64,000 bases of DNA from CAIWHR01 sp039931775 (GTDB lineage: Bacteria > Pseudomonadota > Gammaproteobacteria > Burkholderiales > Casimicrobiaceae): the NCBI GenBank assembly GCA_039931775.1, contig JBDTRG010000038.1, forward strand, positions 1-64,000, read 5' to 3'. Both the position numbers and the translations under genes were made by a program. This document shows positions 35,114 through 44,472 of this stretch, one piece after another; within the stretch, counting starts at the first letter, position 1; the number at the start of each line of letters is the position of its first letter. The notes beneath the pieces were generated by a model. The model did not search any database and was not told where the DNA came from. It was given only the letters and a program-made list of their open reading frames with translations.

Positions 35114-36397
35114 GTGATTGCCAAGCCTCTCACGCCACCGATCGACCCGCTCGTATGGGCGCTGGGGTCGAATCCGAACGACGTGTTCCGCGTCGACAAC
35201 AGCGGAAAGATCGTGTTTCGCGACGACGAGGCGCGCGCGCGCTGGGCGGATGCGGCGAAGGAGGGCTCGCGGCTGCGACGCAGTGAGCAGCTCATGGTCG
35301 ACACCCAAGGTGTCGCGCACCTCGGCACGTGGGAATGGAACATCAGCGAGCCCACCGCGGCCTGGTCCGACGAGCTCTATCGCATCTACGGCATGACCCG
35401 GGAGCAGTACACGCCGAGCTACGAGGCGTACCTCACGATGGTGCATCCCGACGACCGGCAGCGTGTGATGGATGCCACCAATCGGGTGTTCCACGAGCAC
35501 GTCCCCTACTCCCACGACGAGCGCATCTACCGGCCCGACGGCTCGCTCCGTTATCTGCACACGTGGGCCCATCCCGTCCTCGACGAGAGCGGCAAGCTCA
35601 CGCGCCTCGTCGGTGTATGTCAGGACATCACCGATCAGAAGCTCGCCGAGGAGCAGGTCAGGGAGCTCAACGCGGACCTCGAGCAACGTGTCGCCGAGCG
35701 CACCCGCACCATCGAGAATTCGATGCGCGACGTCGAGGCGTTCAACGCCACGCTCAGCCACGACCTTCGCGCGCCGCTCTCGGTGATAGCGCTCAGCTGC
35801 TCGGTCATGCTGCAAGGCGAAGGTGAGCCGCTCCCGCCGCGCGTCACCGAGAACCTCGATCGGATCAAGCGTTCGTCGACGTACATGACCGAGCTCGTGA
35901 ATGATCTGCTCACGCTCGCTCAGGTCGGCAATGCGCCGGTCGCACGGAGCGACCTCGATCTCACGAAGCTGTGCGAGGAGGTGGTGGCTGACCTCCGCCT
36001 CGGCTCAACCGGGCGCGAGGTCACGGTGGTGATCGCGCCGGGGCTGCGCTGCAACGCTGACCCGCGTCTCATGCGTGCGACGATAGAGAACCTCGTCGGC
36101 AACGCGTGGAAGTACTCGTCACGTGCCGTCGACGCTCACATCGAGATCGGCAAGACATCCGCAGGCGGCCCAGATGGTTCCACCACGTTCTTCGTGAAGG
36201 ACAACGGCGCCGGCTTCGACATGAAGGAGGCGCACCGCCTCTTCGCGCCGTTCGAGCGCCTCCACAAAGCGACGGAGTTCGAGGGCACGGGCGTCGGCCT
36301 CGCGGCGGTCCATCGCATCATCGATCGCCACGGTGGCCGCATCTGGGCCGAGAGCAAGCCCGACCGCGGCGCGACGTTCTTCTTCGAGATCCCTTAG
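35114..36397 (+). CDS. PAS sensor histidine kinase
   Basis: 427 aa from GTG 35114. A PAS_3 domain (about 60-180, LGTWEWNISEPTAAWSDELYRIYG...YRPDGSLRYLH) is followed by a coiled-coil linker. HisKA carries LSHDLRAPLSVIALS (His about 216), and HATPase_c carries NLVGNAWKYSS, DNGAGFDM and GTGVGLAAVHRII. No transmembrane segments and no receiver. Codon choice looks heavier in CTC and GAG than in its neighbours, which may mean later acquisition; that is an impression, not a measurement. Confidence 0.92.
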   Translation: MIAKPLTPPIDPLVWALGSNPNDVFRVDNSGKIVFRDDEARARWADAAKEGSRLRRSEQLMVDTQGVAHLGTWEWNISEPTAAWSDELYRIYGMTREQYTPSYEAYLTMVHPDDRQRVMDATNRVFHEHVPYSHDERIYRPDGSLRYLHTWAHPVLDESGKLTRLVGVCQDITDQKLAEEQVRELNADLEQRVAERTRTIENSMRDVEAFNATLSHDLRAPLSVIALSCSVMLQGEGEPLPPRVTENLDRIKRSSTYMTELVNDLLTLAQVGNAPVARSDLDLTKLCEEVVADLRLGSTGREVTVVIAPGLRCNADPRLMRATIENLVGNAWKYSSRAVDAHIEIGKTSAGGPDGSTTFFVKDNGAGFDMKEAHRLFAPFERLHKATEFEGTGVGLAAVHRIIDRHGGRIWAESKPDRGATFFFEIP

Positions 36398-36474
36398 AAG
36401 TCACCGCAGGCTCGGGCCGAGGGGCGTGTCGGCGCTGCGCGCTGACCTCGTCCCCGTACGCGCGCTTCGCCGGA

Positions 36475-37401
36475 TCAAGCAGCTACCCGGTTGCGACCTT
36501 TCGACTTGGCGAGATAGAGATTTCGGTCAGCGGCGGAAACCAGGTCCGCGGACGACGCGTGTGGCAAAGGTACGACGACCCCAATTCCGCAGCTTACCGT
36601 TACGTGCCCGTGGGGCGAGGCTAAATGCTCGATCGCCAATCGATCGATACCGAGACGTAAGTCCTCGGCCACGCGCAACGCACCTTCGAGGGTCGTATCG
36701 GCAAGGAGCACGACGAACTCTTCACCGCCATAGCGCGCCGGAAGGTCCGAAGGTCGGTGCACCGAGCGCGCGATCGTCTGGGCGACACGTTGCAGGCAGG
36801 CGTCGCCCGCGCCGTGCCCATAGCAATCGTTGTACTGCTTGAAGTGATCGACATCGATCATGACAACGGCCAGTGGCGCGCGCGCTCTCAAACCACGGCG
36901 CCATTCCTTGGCAAGCACCTCGTCGAAGCGGCGACGGTTGGCGATCCCGGTCAGCGCATCTTCCTGGCTGATCCTCGCCAGTTGCTCTCGAGTCCGCTTC
37001 AGCTGGATGTGGGTAAGGATACGGGCGCGCGTAATGCGCAGGTTGACCGGCTTGGCGATAAAATCGACCGCGCCAAGTCCGAGTCCGCGCATTTCGGCCC
37101 CCTCGTCGGTCATGCTCGTGACGAAAATCACCGGAATATCGCGCGTCTTATCTCGCTCCTTCAACTGCCGACAGACTTCATAGCCGTCGATGCCCGGCAT
37201 CATCACGTCAAGCAGGATGAGATCCGGGACGTCCCGATCGGCTGCGGCGAGTGCGCTCTGTCCATCTTCGGCGGTGCACGTTCGAAAATCCGGGCCGAGC
37301 CCCGCAGAAAGCATGTGGAGGTTTACCGGCTCGTCATCGACGATCAACAGCAGCGGACGGTCGAATGCGCCATTCACCGCAGTGGTTTCCGGGGCGCGCA
37401 T
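36475..37401 (-). CDS. response regulator diguanylate cyclase (REC-GGDEF)
   Basis: 308 aa. The receiver (about 16-130) has VDDEP and phospho-acceptor Asp65 (LILLDVMMPGIDG). The GGDEF domain (about 140-305) has the active site YGGEEF (225-229 for GGEEF). The inhibitory I-site RPSD lies five residues before it (216-219). It should make cyclic di-GMP on phosphorylation and be product-inhibited. The upstream Hpt gene overlaps its start by 28 nt, so a phosphorelay into this regulator is likely. Confidence 0.94.
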   Translation of the reverse strand: MRAPETTAVNGAFDRPLLLIVDDEPVNLHMLSAGLGPDFRTCTAEDGQSALAAADRDVPDLILLDVMMPGIDGYEVCRQLKERDKTRDIPVIFVTSMTDEGAEMRGLGLGAVDFIAKPVNLRITRARILTHIQLKRTREQLARISQEDALTGIANRRRFDEVLAKEWRRGLRARAPLAVVMIDVDHFKQYNDCYGHGAGDACLQRVAQTIARSVHRPSDLPARYGGEEFVVLLADTTLEGALRVAEDLRLGIDRLAIEHLASPHGHVTVSCGIGVVVPLPHASSADLVSAADRNLYLAKSKGRNRVAA

Positions 37402-37760
37402 GCCCAGGCGCCATCAACCGCCTCGTGGAGTGCAACACGAAACCCTGCAAGAGGGGTGCTATCGCCGCGAAGCAAGGCGTCTTCGGCGCGCTGGGCGGCG
37501 TCGGCGAGCACGAAAGCGCCGACGATGCGAGCGGCGCCCTTCAGTCGATGCAGCGCCTCCACGGCATGGGAGGGCCGCTGCGCATTTACCAAGGCGTCGA
37601 TTTCATCGGCGCCAGCCTGATGCTCGGTGGCAAATCGCTGGAGCAAGTCAGCCAACAGCGAAACATTGCCACCCAGACGGTCTAGCGCAACGTCGAGATC
37701 CAACCCTGTCGTGTGGGCATGCAATCGCGACAAACGGTATTTGGTGGAGGTACTGTTCAT
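37374..37760 (-). CDS. Hpt domain phosphotransfer protein
   Basis: 128 aa from ATG 37760; a TTG at 37787 is possible. The Hpt motif is ALHRLKGAARIVGA with the phosphorylatable His71, inside a four-helix bundle beginning LDLDVALDRLGGNVSLLADLL. It overlaps the diguanylate cyclase gene by 28 nt, so the two proteins are made together. The donor is probably one of the hybrid kinases in the region (32293 or 57451). Confidence 0.85.
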   Translation of the reverse strand: MNSTSTKYRLSRLHAHTTGLDLDVALDRLGGNVSLLADLLQRFATEHQAGADEIDALVNAQRPSHAVEALHRLKGAARIVGAFVLADAAQRAEDALLRGDSTPLAGFRVALHEAVDGAWACAPRKPLR

Positions 37761-38133
37761 GGTCCGACCGAACGGTAGAATCGGCAAATACTAGGGATGC
37801 CCAGTTCACGCCGATGTCGGAAGAATTCTGACCAGCATGCAGGAATTCACCGCAAATGCCTGCCTGTGGTGCCGCGTTGGATTCGGCACTCTCGTCCCGT
37901 TCATGCGGCAGTTGCGGTGCAGGTTCGCCGCTATCATCGTAGCGCGTGTCTTTCCCGACGACACGGAGTTGTCATTCGGCGCGTTTTGCTTCTTGGGCTG
38001 CATCGTTTGCCTCCGGCATCGCGCCGCTCGCACCCATCTTTGGCTGACGGTCAGCGCCGCGTTGACAGCTGCGTAGCGGATCAGCGGCCCAATAACGTTG
38101 CCTCCGCGTCATCAAACGCCATGCGTCCGATAA
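37761..38133. other. intergenic region without a recognised gene
   Basis: About 373 bp between the Hpt gene and the stop of the DUF6600 gene, both on the minus strand. Several open frames exist on both strands, but none has a good ribosome site or familiar composition. It probably holds the Hpt promoter and the end of the DUF6600 transcript. I see no clear terminator. Confidence 0.4.
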
Positions 38134-40557
38134 CTAGGACTTGCTCTTCTTTTCTTCCTCTTCCTGCTTCAGCTGCTCGTCGCCTTTCTTCTTTCCGCCC
38201 TTGCCCGCACGTTCCTTGGGCGCAGGCGGTTGGGGCGTCGCTGCGGCCGGAGGCGGGGGCGGTTGGGGCGTCGCGGCGGCCGGAGGCGGCTGCGTCGGCG
38301 CCTTTACGGCTGCAGGAGGCGGCGGCTCTTTAGCGGGAGGCGCGTCATTGGATTTCCCACGTTGCCCGGACCTGCCGCGACGTTCGGCCGGCGCGCTGCC
38401 GGTGGGTGGTTGCGGCGCCGATTCCGTAGCGGAAGGCGGCGTCCCGGCTTTGCCGCGCGGTTCCGAACGCTCGGCCGCAGGGGGCGCATTCGGTGGCTTC
38501 GCCGGAGCGGCGGACGGCGGCACCGCCGGCGCGGCCGGGGCAACGGGTTGTGGCGTTCCGGCAGGCACACCCGACGGGGCCATAGGTGCTACCGATTGCG
38601 GCGGCGCGGCCCTGCCTCCACGCTCGGATCGTCCGCGTTGTTCGGCGGGGGTGGCGTCGGGTGTGCCGGGGGCCGGCACGGGCCTCGATGCGGAAGGGTC
38701 GACCGGCATTGCGCGGCGATCCGGCCGCGGCGAGGCCACGGGTGCGGCCGGTGCCGTAGGCGGCACGGCGGCGGGTGCCGCGGGCGCTGCAACGGCAGGT
38801 ACAGCCGGTTTGCCCGGCGATGCCGCGGGCGGCTCCGTGGATTTTCCGGGCGGGTCGGCTCTTCCCCGCTGTCCGTTCGGCGCCGTGCCGGAAGGCGCAG
38901 GCGCCCCCGAAGGCGCCGCCACGTTCGATTCGTCAGGCCTGCCTTGACGCCGGGGCTTGCCGCGCTGCTCGGGCGGCGCGGCGACAGGTTTTGTCGCCTG
39001 CGTGGGCGCGATGACCTCGACGTTCGCAGCCGCGACCGGCGCTGCGGGCTTCAGTGCTTTGAGCTCCGCCGCATCGAGTGGCCTGCCGGGATTCTCCGCG
39101 AGCTTGCGCTCCTTGCGCGAAAAGTCGATGGGCGCCGCCGCAGGGGCTCGTCTGGCGACCACCTTGCGTTCGAGTACCTCGGCGGGCGGCCTGCTACGCG
39201 CAGGCGCGGCGGCGCCGATCACGCTTGCCTGAACCGGGGCCACCGCCGCCACCGAAGTGACCGGCGTGCTGGCCACCATCAGCTGCGACATGCGTATCGA
39301 TACGTTCGACACCGGCTGCGATTGAGCGAAGGCGGACGTCGGCACGGCGATCACGGCGCCCGGCACCCTCTGATTCAGGTAGGTGACGTTGGTCACGTTC
39401 GTGTTGTTGTACACGTTCGTGATTTGCGTATTGTTGATGACGGTGTTGGTCGTGTTGATGTTGGTGAAGTAATTTCGGCTGACCGCATACGTGGGGCGGT
39501 AGACATCGCGGGGCCCCAACGGAAACCACGCGACGCCGGCGACGTTGCCGGTCGACACGGAGAGCTGGAAATTGCTTCCGCCGACGAAGGCGACCAACGC
39601 AGGCGCGTACACGGCCCTGGCCCGTGCGGGTCCCGGCACCCAACCCCAGGTTCCCCCCAGATCGGTCCATCGACCGTAATGCGACACGGCAAATCCCCAC
39701 GGTGCGTCATCCACCCAGGTCCATCCCCACGGATCGATCCACGCCCAGTGGCCGTCGTGGTACGGCGCCCAGCCGGCGGGAACGCGACTGGGTATCCAGA
39801 CATTGCCGTACGTGCGATCGCTGCGCCAGGTTCCGTAATCATCGAGGTCCTGGTAGCCGATCACGTCGGGGGAGACGTACCGCGCGGAGACCGAGCGCTC
39901 CCATCGACGATCCCGTTCGACGGCCCAGCGGTCGAAATCGTCGGGAGCCGGCAACCCGTACTCCTCGTAGTCGCGCAACCCGGTTCCGGCAAAACGATAG
40001 GTGCGCTGCGCTTCGACGACGTATGCGGCACCTTCGCCGTAGACGTCCGCGCGTCCGGCTCGCGTCACGACGGTCGTCGCATCGCCGGCCGAGTCGACCA
40101 CGACCCGGTAATCGCCGGGCTCGCGCACGGTGAACGCCAGATTCGGCGTGTCGATCTCGACCACTTCGCTTGGACCGAGGCGCCGCACGCGAACGTTGAG
40201 GGTCCCCTCGGCCAATTGAAGCTGGATGACGTTGTCGTCCAAATTCAGCACGGTGACGCTGGTGCGCCCACCCACCCGAATCACGGTGGAACCCGCTTGC
40301 AGTTCGGCGCGCGCAGCGGGATCGGCCCACAAACGATCGCCGGGGACGAGCGGCCGGTTGATCCTGGCCAACACCCAATCGTTCTCGCCCGCAGGCGAAA
40401 AACTCACGGCACCGCCAATGTCGGCAAGCCGCGCGACACGGCCGGGCGGATCCGCGCGGGACATTCCCGCAAATGCAAGAACGGTCACGCCCAACATGAA
40501 CGCGACAATCTGCGCAATTCGAAGTTCAATCTTCATCGTCGTTCCGGAATTGGTCAT
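38134..40557 (-). CDS. FecR/DUF6600 exported protein with long low-complexity tail
   Basis: 807 aa from ATG 40557, which has GGGGAAG 6 nt upstream (ATG 40536 is the alternative). Signal peptide to about residue 36, then a FecR-like beta domain (about 45-180). A Trp/Tyr-rich DUF6600 block (about 225-345) contains YGTWRSDRTYGNVWIPS and GHWAWIDPWGWTWVDDAPWG. An Asn/Thr stretch (NINTTNTVINNTQITNVYNN) follows. From about 480 the protein is Pro/Ala/Arg low complexity, ending in a Lys/Glu-rich tail. Likely envelope or cell-wall associated; the mechanism is unknown. Confidence 0.85.
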   Translation of the reverse strand: MTNSGTTMKIELRIAQIVAFMLGVTVLAFAGMSRADPPGRVARLADIGGAVSFSPAGENDWVLARINRPLVPGDRLWADPAARAELQAGSTVIRVGGRTSVTVLNLDDNVIQLQLAEGTLNVRVRRLGPSEVVEIDTPNLAFTVREPGDYRVVVDSAGDATTVVTRAGRADVYGEGAAYVVEAQRTYRFAGTGLRDYEEYGLPAPDDFDRWAVERDRRWERSVSARYVSPDVIGYQDLDDYGTWRSDRTYGNVWIPSRVPAGWAPYHDGHWAWIDPWGWTWVDDAPWGFAVSHYGRWTDLGGTWGWVPGPARARAVYAPALVAFVGGSNFQLSVSTGNVAGVAWFPLGPRDVYRPTYAVSRNYFTNINTTNTVINNTQITNVYNNTNVTNVTYLNQRVPGAVIAVPTSAFAQSQPVSNVSIRMSQLMVASTPVTSVAAVAPVQASVIGAAAPARSRPPAEVLERKVVARRAPAAAPIDFSRKERKLAENPGRPLDAAELKALKPAAPVAAANVEVIAPTQATKPVAAPPEQRGKPRRQGRPDESNVAAPSGAPAPSGTAPNGQRGRADPPGKSTEPPAASPGKPAVPAVAAPAAPAAVPPTAPAAPVASPRPDRRAMPVDPSASRPVPAPGTPDATPAEQRGRSERGGRAAPPQSVAPMAPSGVPAGTPQPVAPAAPAVPPSAAPAKPPNAPPAAERSEPRGKAGTPPSATESAPQPPTGSAPAERRGRSGQRGKSNDAPPAKEPPPPAAVKAPTQPPPAAATPQPPPPPAAATPQPPAPKERAGKGGKKKGDEQLKQEEEEKKSKS

Positions 40558-41123
40558 TGTCTTCCCCATGGGCATAGCGCATTAGGCTACGCTCGAATAC
40601 GCGGCATCTGCCGTAAGCGTCGCCGAAATGCGCAGTGCGATCATCGTCGCCGATTTCAACAGATCGACACATTGGCCATTAACGCCGGCGCTCGGGCATT
40701 GGATGACAGCGTCGTGCATCGGTACGGATTCTCGGTGGGCGGCTGTCGAGTGTCCACGGAAGGTCCTGTCATAAGTGGTGGTAGGAATACGCTGCCCGAA
40801 GCTTCCACCGCCGCGATCGGCCGGCAAAGAGGTGCGCGTTACCGATCGTGAGGCGAGAATACGAGCGGAAGCTGCCGTCCCCTATCGGTCATTCGATTCA
40901 TATGCTGTAGGAGAACCCGAATAAATCGATCCAGAAGTCGGCCGAACCAAGCGGAACAAGAGCATTCGCGCCGGCTTCAGCAAGGCCGGAGTTCCGGTGA
41001 TTCGCCTGCACGCATCGCCGTCACGCTTGACCCGGCTCGGGTGATCCGAAATACTGCACACCGGCCAGAATTTCGCTTCAATTACCCACGCGGACTGTCG
41101 TTGAACCATTCGTTGCAGATTGA
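40558..41123. promoter_or_regulatory. divergent intergenic region, no gene found
   Basis: 566 bp between two divergent genes. GTAGGA occurs at 40907-40912, about 210 bp before the cardiolipin synthase-like gene. Short open frames (for example 40582-40827 minus) lack ribosome sites. It may contain an undetected small RNA, but no terminator-like hairpin with a T tract is visible. Confidence 0.4.
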
Positions 41124-42401
41124 ATGAGCCATCGGGACGTCATTGTCGCGGCGATCGCGATCGCGCTCACCATCATCGCCGGTCTCGTCGCGCTCAATCT
41201 GCGCACCGGCGAGAAGCGGATCGAGCAGGAAATCGCGCGGCTTTACGTTACGCATGACCCGCAGTTCGTGCGGGCGATGGGTGTACTACTGGGGCCGCCG
41301 ATCCTCGACGGCAATCGCTTCGAGGTGCTGGTCAACGGAGACGAAATATTTCCATCGATGCTCGGCGCCATACGCGGCGCGACGTCGACCATCACTTTCG
41401 AAAGCTACATCTATTGGTCGGGCTCGATCGGCAAGGCATTTGCCGACGCGCTCGCCGAAAGGGCGCGCGCGGGCGTCAACGTGCACCTTTTGCTCGATTG
41501 GCTCGGAAGCAGCAAAATCGATCCGCAGCAGCTCGCGTCGATGGAGCAGGCGGGTGTGGAGGTCCGCCGTTTTCACGAGCCGGCCTGGTACCACCTCGCG
41601 CGGATGAACAATCGGACCCACCGCAAACTGCTCATCGTCGACGGCAAAGTGGGCTTCACCGGTGGCGTCGGCATCGCCGACGAATGGTCAGGGCATGCTC
41701 AGGATCCGGCGCACTGGCGGGATACGCACTTTCGCGCCGAGGGGCCGGTCGTCGCGCAGATGCAGGCGGTTTTCATGGACAACTGGGTCAAGGTGACCGG
41801 CAAGGTGCTTCACGGCCCGGAATACTTTCCGGCGCTTTCCTTCGTCGGACACAGCCGTGGGCAGGTGTTCAGCAGTTCTCCGGAGGGCGGCACCGAAAGC
41901 ATGCACCTCATGTACCTGCTGGCGATAACCGCCGCGACGCGTTCGATCGACCTGTCGAGCGCCTATTTCGTCCCCGATGAATTGACCCGGCAGACGCTGG
42001 TCGATGCGGCGAATCGCGGCGTCAAGGTTCGCATCATCACGCCCGGCGAACACATGGATGCGCAGACGGTCCGGCGCGCGTCACGCGCGGAGTGGGGCGA
42101 CCTCCTCGAGGCGGGGATCGAAATCCACGAGTACCAGCCGACGATGTATCACTGCAAGGTGCTCGTTGTCGACGGGCTCTGGGTTTCCGTGGGGTCGACG
42201 AACTTCGACAACCGCTCCTTTTCGCTCAATGACGAGGCCAACCTCAACATTCTGGACGGGGACTTCGCGCGCCAGCAGGTCGCAGTTTTCGAGCGCGACT
42301 TGGGGCGATCCAGCGTGATGACGCTCGCGCAGTGGCGACAACGACCCCTGTCGGAAAAACTCATCGAGCTCGCGGCGAACCTGCTTGGCGGACAGTTGTA
42401 A
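41124..42401 (+). CDS. cardiolipin synthase-like phospholipase D (ClsB type)
   Basis: 425 aa. One N-terminal membrane segment (about 5-25), then two PLD HKD motifs: THRKLLIVDG with H166, K168 and D173, and YHCKVLVVDG with H343, K345 and D350. Each is followed by the usual Gly-Ser/Gly-Thr element (GFTGG, SVGSTNFDNRSF). It should transfer phosphatidyl groups to make cardiolipin or related lipids at the inner membrane. A second PLD-type lipoprotein is encoded at 46604. Confidence 0.9.
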   Translation: MSHRDVIVAAIAIALTIIAGLVALNLRTGEKRIEQEIARLYVTHDPQFVRAMGVLLGPPILDGNRFEVLVNGDEIFPSMLGAIRGATSTITFESYIYWSGSIGKAFADALAERARAGVNVHLLLDWLGSSKIDPQQLASMEQAGVEVRRFHEPAWYHLARMNNRTHRKLLIVDGKVGFTGGVGIADEWSGHAQDPAHWRDTHFRAEGPVVAQMQAVFMDNWVKVTGKVLHGPEYFPALSFVGHSRGQVFSSSPEGGTESMHLMYLLAITAATRSIDLSSAYFVPDELTRQTLVDAANRGVKVRIITPGEHMDAQTVRRASRAEWGDLLEAGIEIHEYQPTMYHCKVLVVDGLWVSVGSTNFDNRSFSLNDEANLNILDGDFARQQVAVFERDLGRSSVMTLAQWRQRPLSEKLIELAANLLGGQL

Positions 42402-42441
42402 CGAACTCGTCACAACGGCGTCCCAAGGCTCAGACTTCCGG

Positions 42442-43860
42442 TCAGGCCGGAGCGCTTACCGGCGCGGCGGCGCCCGCGGCATCCGGTTGCAGCTGCACCG
42501 GGATACTGACCTCGATCATCGTTCCACCCTCGGAACGCCGGCGGATCGCGAATTCGCCGCCCAGCGCCTTGACGCGCTGTCGCATCCCGGTGATCCCATG
42601 CGAGAGGCGATTGTTCTGCGCATTGTCCGGAATGCCGACGCCGTCGTCTTCGATCAGTAGCGTGATGGAATCGGGGGCATGAACCAGATCGACGTTGACG
42701 CTCTTTGCGCGCGCATACTTCACGATGTTGGTCAGCGCTTCCTGAAGGATTCGGTAGAGCGCGATTGACACGTGCGGGTCGAGCGCGGGGTCGTCGGTCG
42801 GCAAACCGAGCGTGCATTTCAGCCCGGCACGACTGCAGATTTCCCTGACCTGCCAATCGAGCGCGGCCGATAGGCCGAGATTGTCGAGAAGGGTCGGCCG
42901 CAACTCTTCGATGATCCGCCGCTTGATTTGCACGCCGTCGTCGAGCGCCTGCAGCGTACGCACCAGCTTCGCCGCCGACTCGGGGTCGCGCCCTTTCAAG
43001 CGGTTTTCGACCCAGGCGACGTCCATCTTGGCGCTCACGAGCACGCCGCCCAATTCATCGTGAATGTCGCGTGCGAGCTTCGCCTTTTCGTCCTCCCGAA
43101 CGACCTGAAGGTAGTTGGAGAGCTCCGACAGATCGGATGTTCGCTCCTCGACGACGGCTTCGAGTCGCTGCTTGTCGTCCTGTATCTGGCGCCGGCGCTC
43201 CTCGCGCTGTTGCGTGTCGCGGCGGCCAAGTAGCCAGACGATGAGTAGCAGCGCGACCGTGAATGCCGTCATGATCTGCATTCCCACGCGGGCGAATGCG
43301 ATGTCCTCCGCCCACCGGTTCGTGGCGTCTTCGATCTGCCGCCGATGGGTCATCACCATCGTTCCGATCTCGGCGTGTATTTCGTCCATCGTGCGCTTGC
43401 CGATGCCCGTGTTGAGCAGCGCCTGGGCAACCTCGGCGCCGTCCTTCTGGTACAGGGCGATCGACGCCTCGAGCTCGGCGAGCTTCTTGCCCACGAGGTT
43501 GTTGAGTCGCCCGAAACGGTCGAGTTGTTCGGGATCGCCGTGCGCCATCAGCAGCCGGCGCAGGCGATTGAATGCGCCATCGATCCTGGGCAGCGCCGCG
43601 TCGTAGGGCTGCCGGTACTCATCCCGGCCCGTCAGCAGATAACCTCGTTGCCCCGTTTCGGCATCGACGATGAGCGAAAGTACCTCGTGCAGCGTGGCCT
43701 CCATCTCCAAAGCGACGGCCATCTGCCGGTTGGCAACCTCGAGCCGCCGAAAGCCCATCTCGGAGTAGACCGCGATGGCCAACGAGGCAACGATGCCTAG
43801 CGCCAGCGGTATGACGATCTTGAGGGGAAGGACCGGTTTCACTGGGTTGGCGTCTTGCAC
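42442..43860 (-). CDS. NarX-type sensor histidine kinase with CHASE3 domain
   Basis: 472 aa from GTG 43860. Transmembrane segment (about 13-32), periplasmic CHASE3 domain (about 40-185, DAETGQRGYLLTGRDEYRQPY), second transmembrane segment (about 193-212, MTAFTVALLLIVWLLG) and a coiled coil. HisKA_3 has ARDIHDELGGVLVSAKMDV (His about 268). HATPase_c has EALTNIVKYARA and DDGVGIP. Kinases of this class phosphorylate NarL/FixJ regulators. None is adjacent; the one at 26130 is the nearest candidate. Confidence 0.92.
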   Translation of the reverse strand: MQDANPVKPVLPLKIVIPLALGIVASLAIAVYSEMGFRRLEVANRQMAVALEMEATLHEVLSLIVDAETGQRGYLLTGRDEYRQPYDAALPRIDGAFNRLRRLLMAHGDPEQLDRFGRLNNLVGKKLAELEASIALYQKDGAEVAQALLNTGIGKRTMDEIHAEIGTMVMTHRRQIEDATNRWAEDIAFARVGMQIMTAFTVALLLIVWLLGRRDTQQREERRRQIQDDKQRLEAVVEERTSDLSELSNYLQVVREDEKAKLARDIHDELGGVLVSAKMDVAWVENRLKGRDPESAAKLVRTLQALDDGVQIKRRIIEELRPTLLDNLGLSAALDWQVREICSRAGLKCTLGLPTDDPALDPHVSIALYRILQEALTNIVKYARAKSVNVDLVHAPDSITLLIEDDGVGIPDNAQNNRLSHGITGMRQRVKALGGEFAIRRRSEGGTMIEVSIPVQLQPDAAGAAAPVSAPA

Positions 43861-43916
43861 GCTCCGTGAGGGTCAATGGCCGACTATACGCAACGCGCGT
43901 CGGACACTCAACGACG

Positions 43917-43939
43917 ACGACGGCCCATCGGGCCGTCGT
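43917..43939. terminator. 10-bp perfect hairpin between minus-strand genes
   Basis: ACGACGGCCC (43917-43926) pairs with GGGCCGTCGT (43930-43939) around ATC. It follows the stop of the small membrane protein gene (44010) and precedes the kinase start, so it is probably a terminator, although it has no T tract. Confidence 0.45.
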
Positions 43940-44009
43940 TCGCATCACGATGCGATTCCGGGAACGCGCCTGCCACGGCGTAGCGCGCCCCGCGATTCTT
44001 CCGCCGTTT

Positions 44010-44192
44010 CTATGGAGCGACCGCGGGAGTGTCGAGTGTCGTGGGGTGCGGCGCCACCGCCCCGCCCTCGTTTTCCCAAGACTCGGCCGGATTGCGCGGC
44101 CGCTGTGGGACCTTGAGGTAGCGCTGGTCGAGCCAGCGCTTGAGACCAAAAATGGCGGTCGCCAACGCCGCCACTGCTAGGATTCGACTCAT
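44010..44192 (-). CDS. small membrane-anchored protein, unknown
   Basis: 60 aa with TGGAGGG 7 nt before ATG 44192. N-terminal hydrophobic helix MSRILAVAALATAIFGL, then a basic stretch (KRWLDQRYLK) and a Pro-rich tail with PRNPAESWENEGGA. The good ribosome site and the structured sequence make it a likely real gene. Family unknown. Confidence 0.65.
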   Translation of the reverse strand: MSRILAVAALATAIFGLKRWLDQRYLKVPQRPRNPAESWENEGGAVAPHPTTLDTPAVAP

Positions 44193-44285
44193 GGTTTGAC
44201 CCTCCAGGCTGCCTGCATCGGAAACATCGGTCTGTAACTTATCGCGCGCGGATCGGCTCGACCAGCCGTCCCTCCCGCAATCGCG

Positions 44286-44388
44286 CGTAGGACTCCACCG
44301 ACGAGCCGGCGCCGAGCGCGAATCGCGCCTCTATGCCGCGTCGAAACGGTCGCGCCGTCGTCATGGCGCGACGTCGGAGACCTCCGAC
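44286..44388 (+). promoter_or_regulatory. CGTAGGAC-CCGACG motif and GTCGGAG/CTCCGAC palindrome upstream of 44473
   Basis: CGTAGGAC at 44286-44293 is followed by CCGACG at 44298-44303. A perfect 7-bp inverted repeat, GTCGGAG (44373-44379) with CTCCGAC (44382-44388) and a 2-nt spacer, lies 85 nt before the next start. Both look like regulator sites. The binding proteins are unknown. Confidence 0.4.
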
Positions 44389-44472
44389 AATCGAATGCAA
44401 CAACGACCGATCTGCGGGACGCACGGCCCGGACTATATTGAGCTCGCCATTCATTCTCGATTGGAGCGACTC

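Noticed and set aside
37797..38333. Plus-strand frame of 178 codons
   Set aside because: Composition is random Arg/Ser/His-rich and it runs into the antisense of the DUF6600 gene.
40582..40827. Minus-strand frame of 81 codons upstream of the DUF6600 gene
   Set aside because: No ribosome site and no familiar sequence.
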